From Candidatus Cloacimonadota bacterium (GTDB lineage Bacteria; Cloacimonadota; Cloacimonadia; JGIOTU-2), in assembly GCA_014382685.1 (NCBI GenBank), contig JACNJG010000162.1, forward strand, positions 1-5,752: 5,752 nt of DNA. The letters run 5' to 3'. The position numbers and the translations under genes are program-made. The first letter of the stretch is position 1. Every line of letters starts with the position of its first letter. The notes below the pieces were generated by a model, which saw only the letters and a list, made by a program, of their open reading frames with translations, had not been told where the DNA came from and did not search any database. Positions 5,612 through 5,752 of the stretch are shown here, in pieces.

Positions 5612-5752
5612 GCATAAAACAATAAATATTTCAAAACTAGCTGTGTGCGTAAGTAAAAGGTGTATTCTAGAATCGCCATTTGGTAATAGTGGACATGAAC
5701 GATATAAAAAAATACGATAAGCAAGACGAAACAACCATTATATGAAAAAATT
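5612..5752. other. Non-coding tail at the window end
   Basis: No supported gene is present. The block 5634-5700 is less AT-rich than the DNA on either side and contains a perfect 10-base palindrome, ATTCTAGAAT (5664-5673). A 16-codon frame (ATG 5695, stop 5743-5745) overlaps by ATGA an ATG at 5742 that runs off the window. Neither start has a good ribosome-binding site. This may be an intergenic repeat or the leader of the next gene. Confidence 0.35.

Noticed and set aside
5534..5734. 66-codon minus-strand frame after the nuclease-like gene
   Set aside because: It overlaps the 3' end of the plus-strand gene and shows no motif or good start. I considered the LLPNGDSRIHLLLTHTA stretch as a possible real peptide but have no support for it.

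Overview
The window looks like a chromosomal piece of a Gram-negative bacterium with low-to-moderate GC. Gram-negative is inferred because three adjacent genes make a nucleotide-activated Kdo-type sugar for lipopolysaccharide. The phylum cannot be fixed from this window. A 9-bp-periodic ACGAAA repeat and the general style recall uncultured FCB-type lineages such as Cloacimonadota, but that is only an impression.

Layout. Positions 2-73 are the last 23 codons of an unidentified plus-strand gene whose stop overlaps the start of dprA (TAATG). dprA (73-1179) encodes the RecA loader for incoming single-stranded DNA. It converges with groES (1233-1502, minus), and the groES terminator hairpin lies in the 53-base gap and runs into the dprA stop. 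A 443-base non-coding region (1503-1945) separates groES from the divergent next operon. It holds a good CIRCE-like heat-shock operator for groES, candidate groES promoters, a 9-bp-periodic ACGAAA repeat and AT-rich sequence.

The core of the window is a three-gene operon, kdnA-kdnB-kdsB (1946-4960): a DegT-family PLP aminotransferase, an iron-alcohol-dehydrogenase-fold Kdo oxidase and a CMP-Kdo synthetase homologue. Together they match the pathway known from Shewanella for 8-amino-3,8-dideoxy-D-manno-octulosonate (Kdo8N). KdnB oxidises C8 of Kdo, KdnA installs the amino group, and KdsB activates Kdo8N with CTP for transfer to lipid A. The product is an inner-core sugar with a positive charge that ordinary Kdo lacks.

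After the operon the base composition drops sharply (about 26% GC by hand count over 5101-5340). There a lone gene (5081-5611) encodes an uncharacterised small protein with a PD-(D/E)XK nuclease-like signature. It looks like a separately acquired gene. The last 141 bases hold no gene I can support.
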